A stretch of DNA of 21,805 nt from Phycisphaerae bacterium (GTDB lineage: Bacteria > Planctomycetota > Phycisphaerae > Sedimentisphaerales > Anaerobacaceae): the NCBI GenBank assembly GCA_030630315.1, contig DAOVNI010000001.1, positions 1 through 21,805 on the forward strand, given 5' to 3'. The translations under genes were made by a program, and so were the position numbers. Positions 21,670-21,805 of the stretch are shown piece after piece (position 1 is the first letter of the stretch; each line of letters starts with the position of its first letter). The notes under the pieces were generated by a model that saw only the letters and a list, made by a program, of their open reading frames with translations, searched no databases and was not told the origin of the DNA.

Positions 21670-21805
21670 CTACCAAGTTATATTCTCGATATCAGCGATA
21701 ATCTTTTTCGCAACTATAGTCTTACCGGCTTTGCGCAATCTAAGCCACTTCCCGCCACCGGTTTTTATTTCAACGGCGGCTTTGTCTGAACCTATTGCGG
21801 CGGGG
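21670..21805 (-). CDS. Unknown protein, C-terminal 45 residues only
   Basis: A reading frame enters from the right edge and stops at 21670-21672. The visible part is AAIGSDKAAVEIKTGGGKW, then LRLRKAGKTIVAKKIIADI and ENITW. It is basic and without a recognisable motif. It runs in the same direction as the pnt genes and ends 45 nt before pntAA, so it may share their operon. The start and most of the gene lie outside the window, and the reading frame is supported mainly by openness and context. Confidence 0.4.
   Translation of the reverse strand, partial: PAAIGSDKAAVEIKTGGGKWLRLRKAGKTIVAKKIIADIENITW

Overview
This looks like a bacterial chromosome segment, probably from the Planctomycetota (Phycisphaerae-like) or a PVC relative. 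The guess rests on gene style: a human-like adenylosuccinate lyase, three-gene transhydrogenase, PilZ/YcgR-like protein, a secreted glycosidase, and spacers full of short palindromes and tandem repeats. No rRNA or other lineage marker is present, so the assignment is an inference.

Layout. 1-2.6 kb: a secreted GH clan A-type glycosidase (+) faces a PfkB sugar kinase (-). 2.63-6.66 kb: an A-rich accessory island of twelve tiny, often overlapping genes on the + strand (zinc-ribbon proteins, a pair of CxxC...GWC proteins, a terminase-small-subunit-like protein, an HNH-AP2 endonuclease, a MazG-like protein). The island is enclosed by two inverted copies of a foldback repeat whose apical hairpins differ by compensatory changes. 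6.7-9.7 kb: an OmpR/PhoB-type response regulator and its histidine kinase. 9.8-11.7 kb (-): enolase followed by an FtsB/DivIC-like membrane protein. 11.9-13.9 kb (+): a promoter resembling that of the response regulator, a short terminator-bounded transcript with a CCCTCCTCC tract, then psd and pssA (phosphatidylethanolamine synthesis). 14.0-15.0 kb (-): a PilZ protein swollen by insertions. 15.65-18.66 kb (+): aldo/keto reductase, purB, pyrE. 18.7-21.8 kb (-): a partial unknown gene, then pntAA-pntAB-pntB.

Three layers of small repeats are the most striking feature. First, four copies of a 35-68 bp element with CCCCGTTAGA ends are present. Three are flanked by perfect 4-bp direct repeats (TAAA, TGAG, TCAA), and two supply the stop codon and last two residues (Pro-Arg) of the gene they abut. 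Second, about ten arrays of 7-bp tandem repeats occur, each with a different unit, directly before start codons and inside psd and the PilZ gene. Third, palindromic blocks have been taken in frame into the response regulator, Psd and PilZ proteins. The PilZ block shares a 25-nt exact match with the spacer upstream of its own gene. No array of 7-bp units was seen inside the 2.6-6.6 kb island, which fits a separate origin for it.

The best candidates for an undescribed system are the island with its covarying terminal foldbacks and satellite-like gene content, the predicted response-regulator box shared by the regulator gene and the small RNA/leader before psd, and the dispersed element that provides stop codons.
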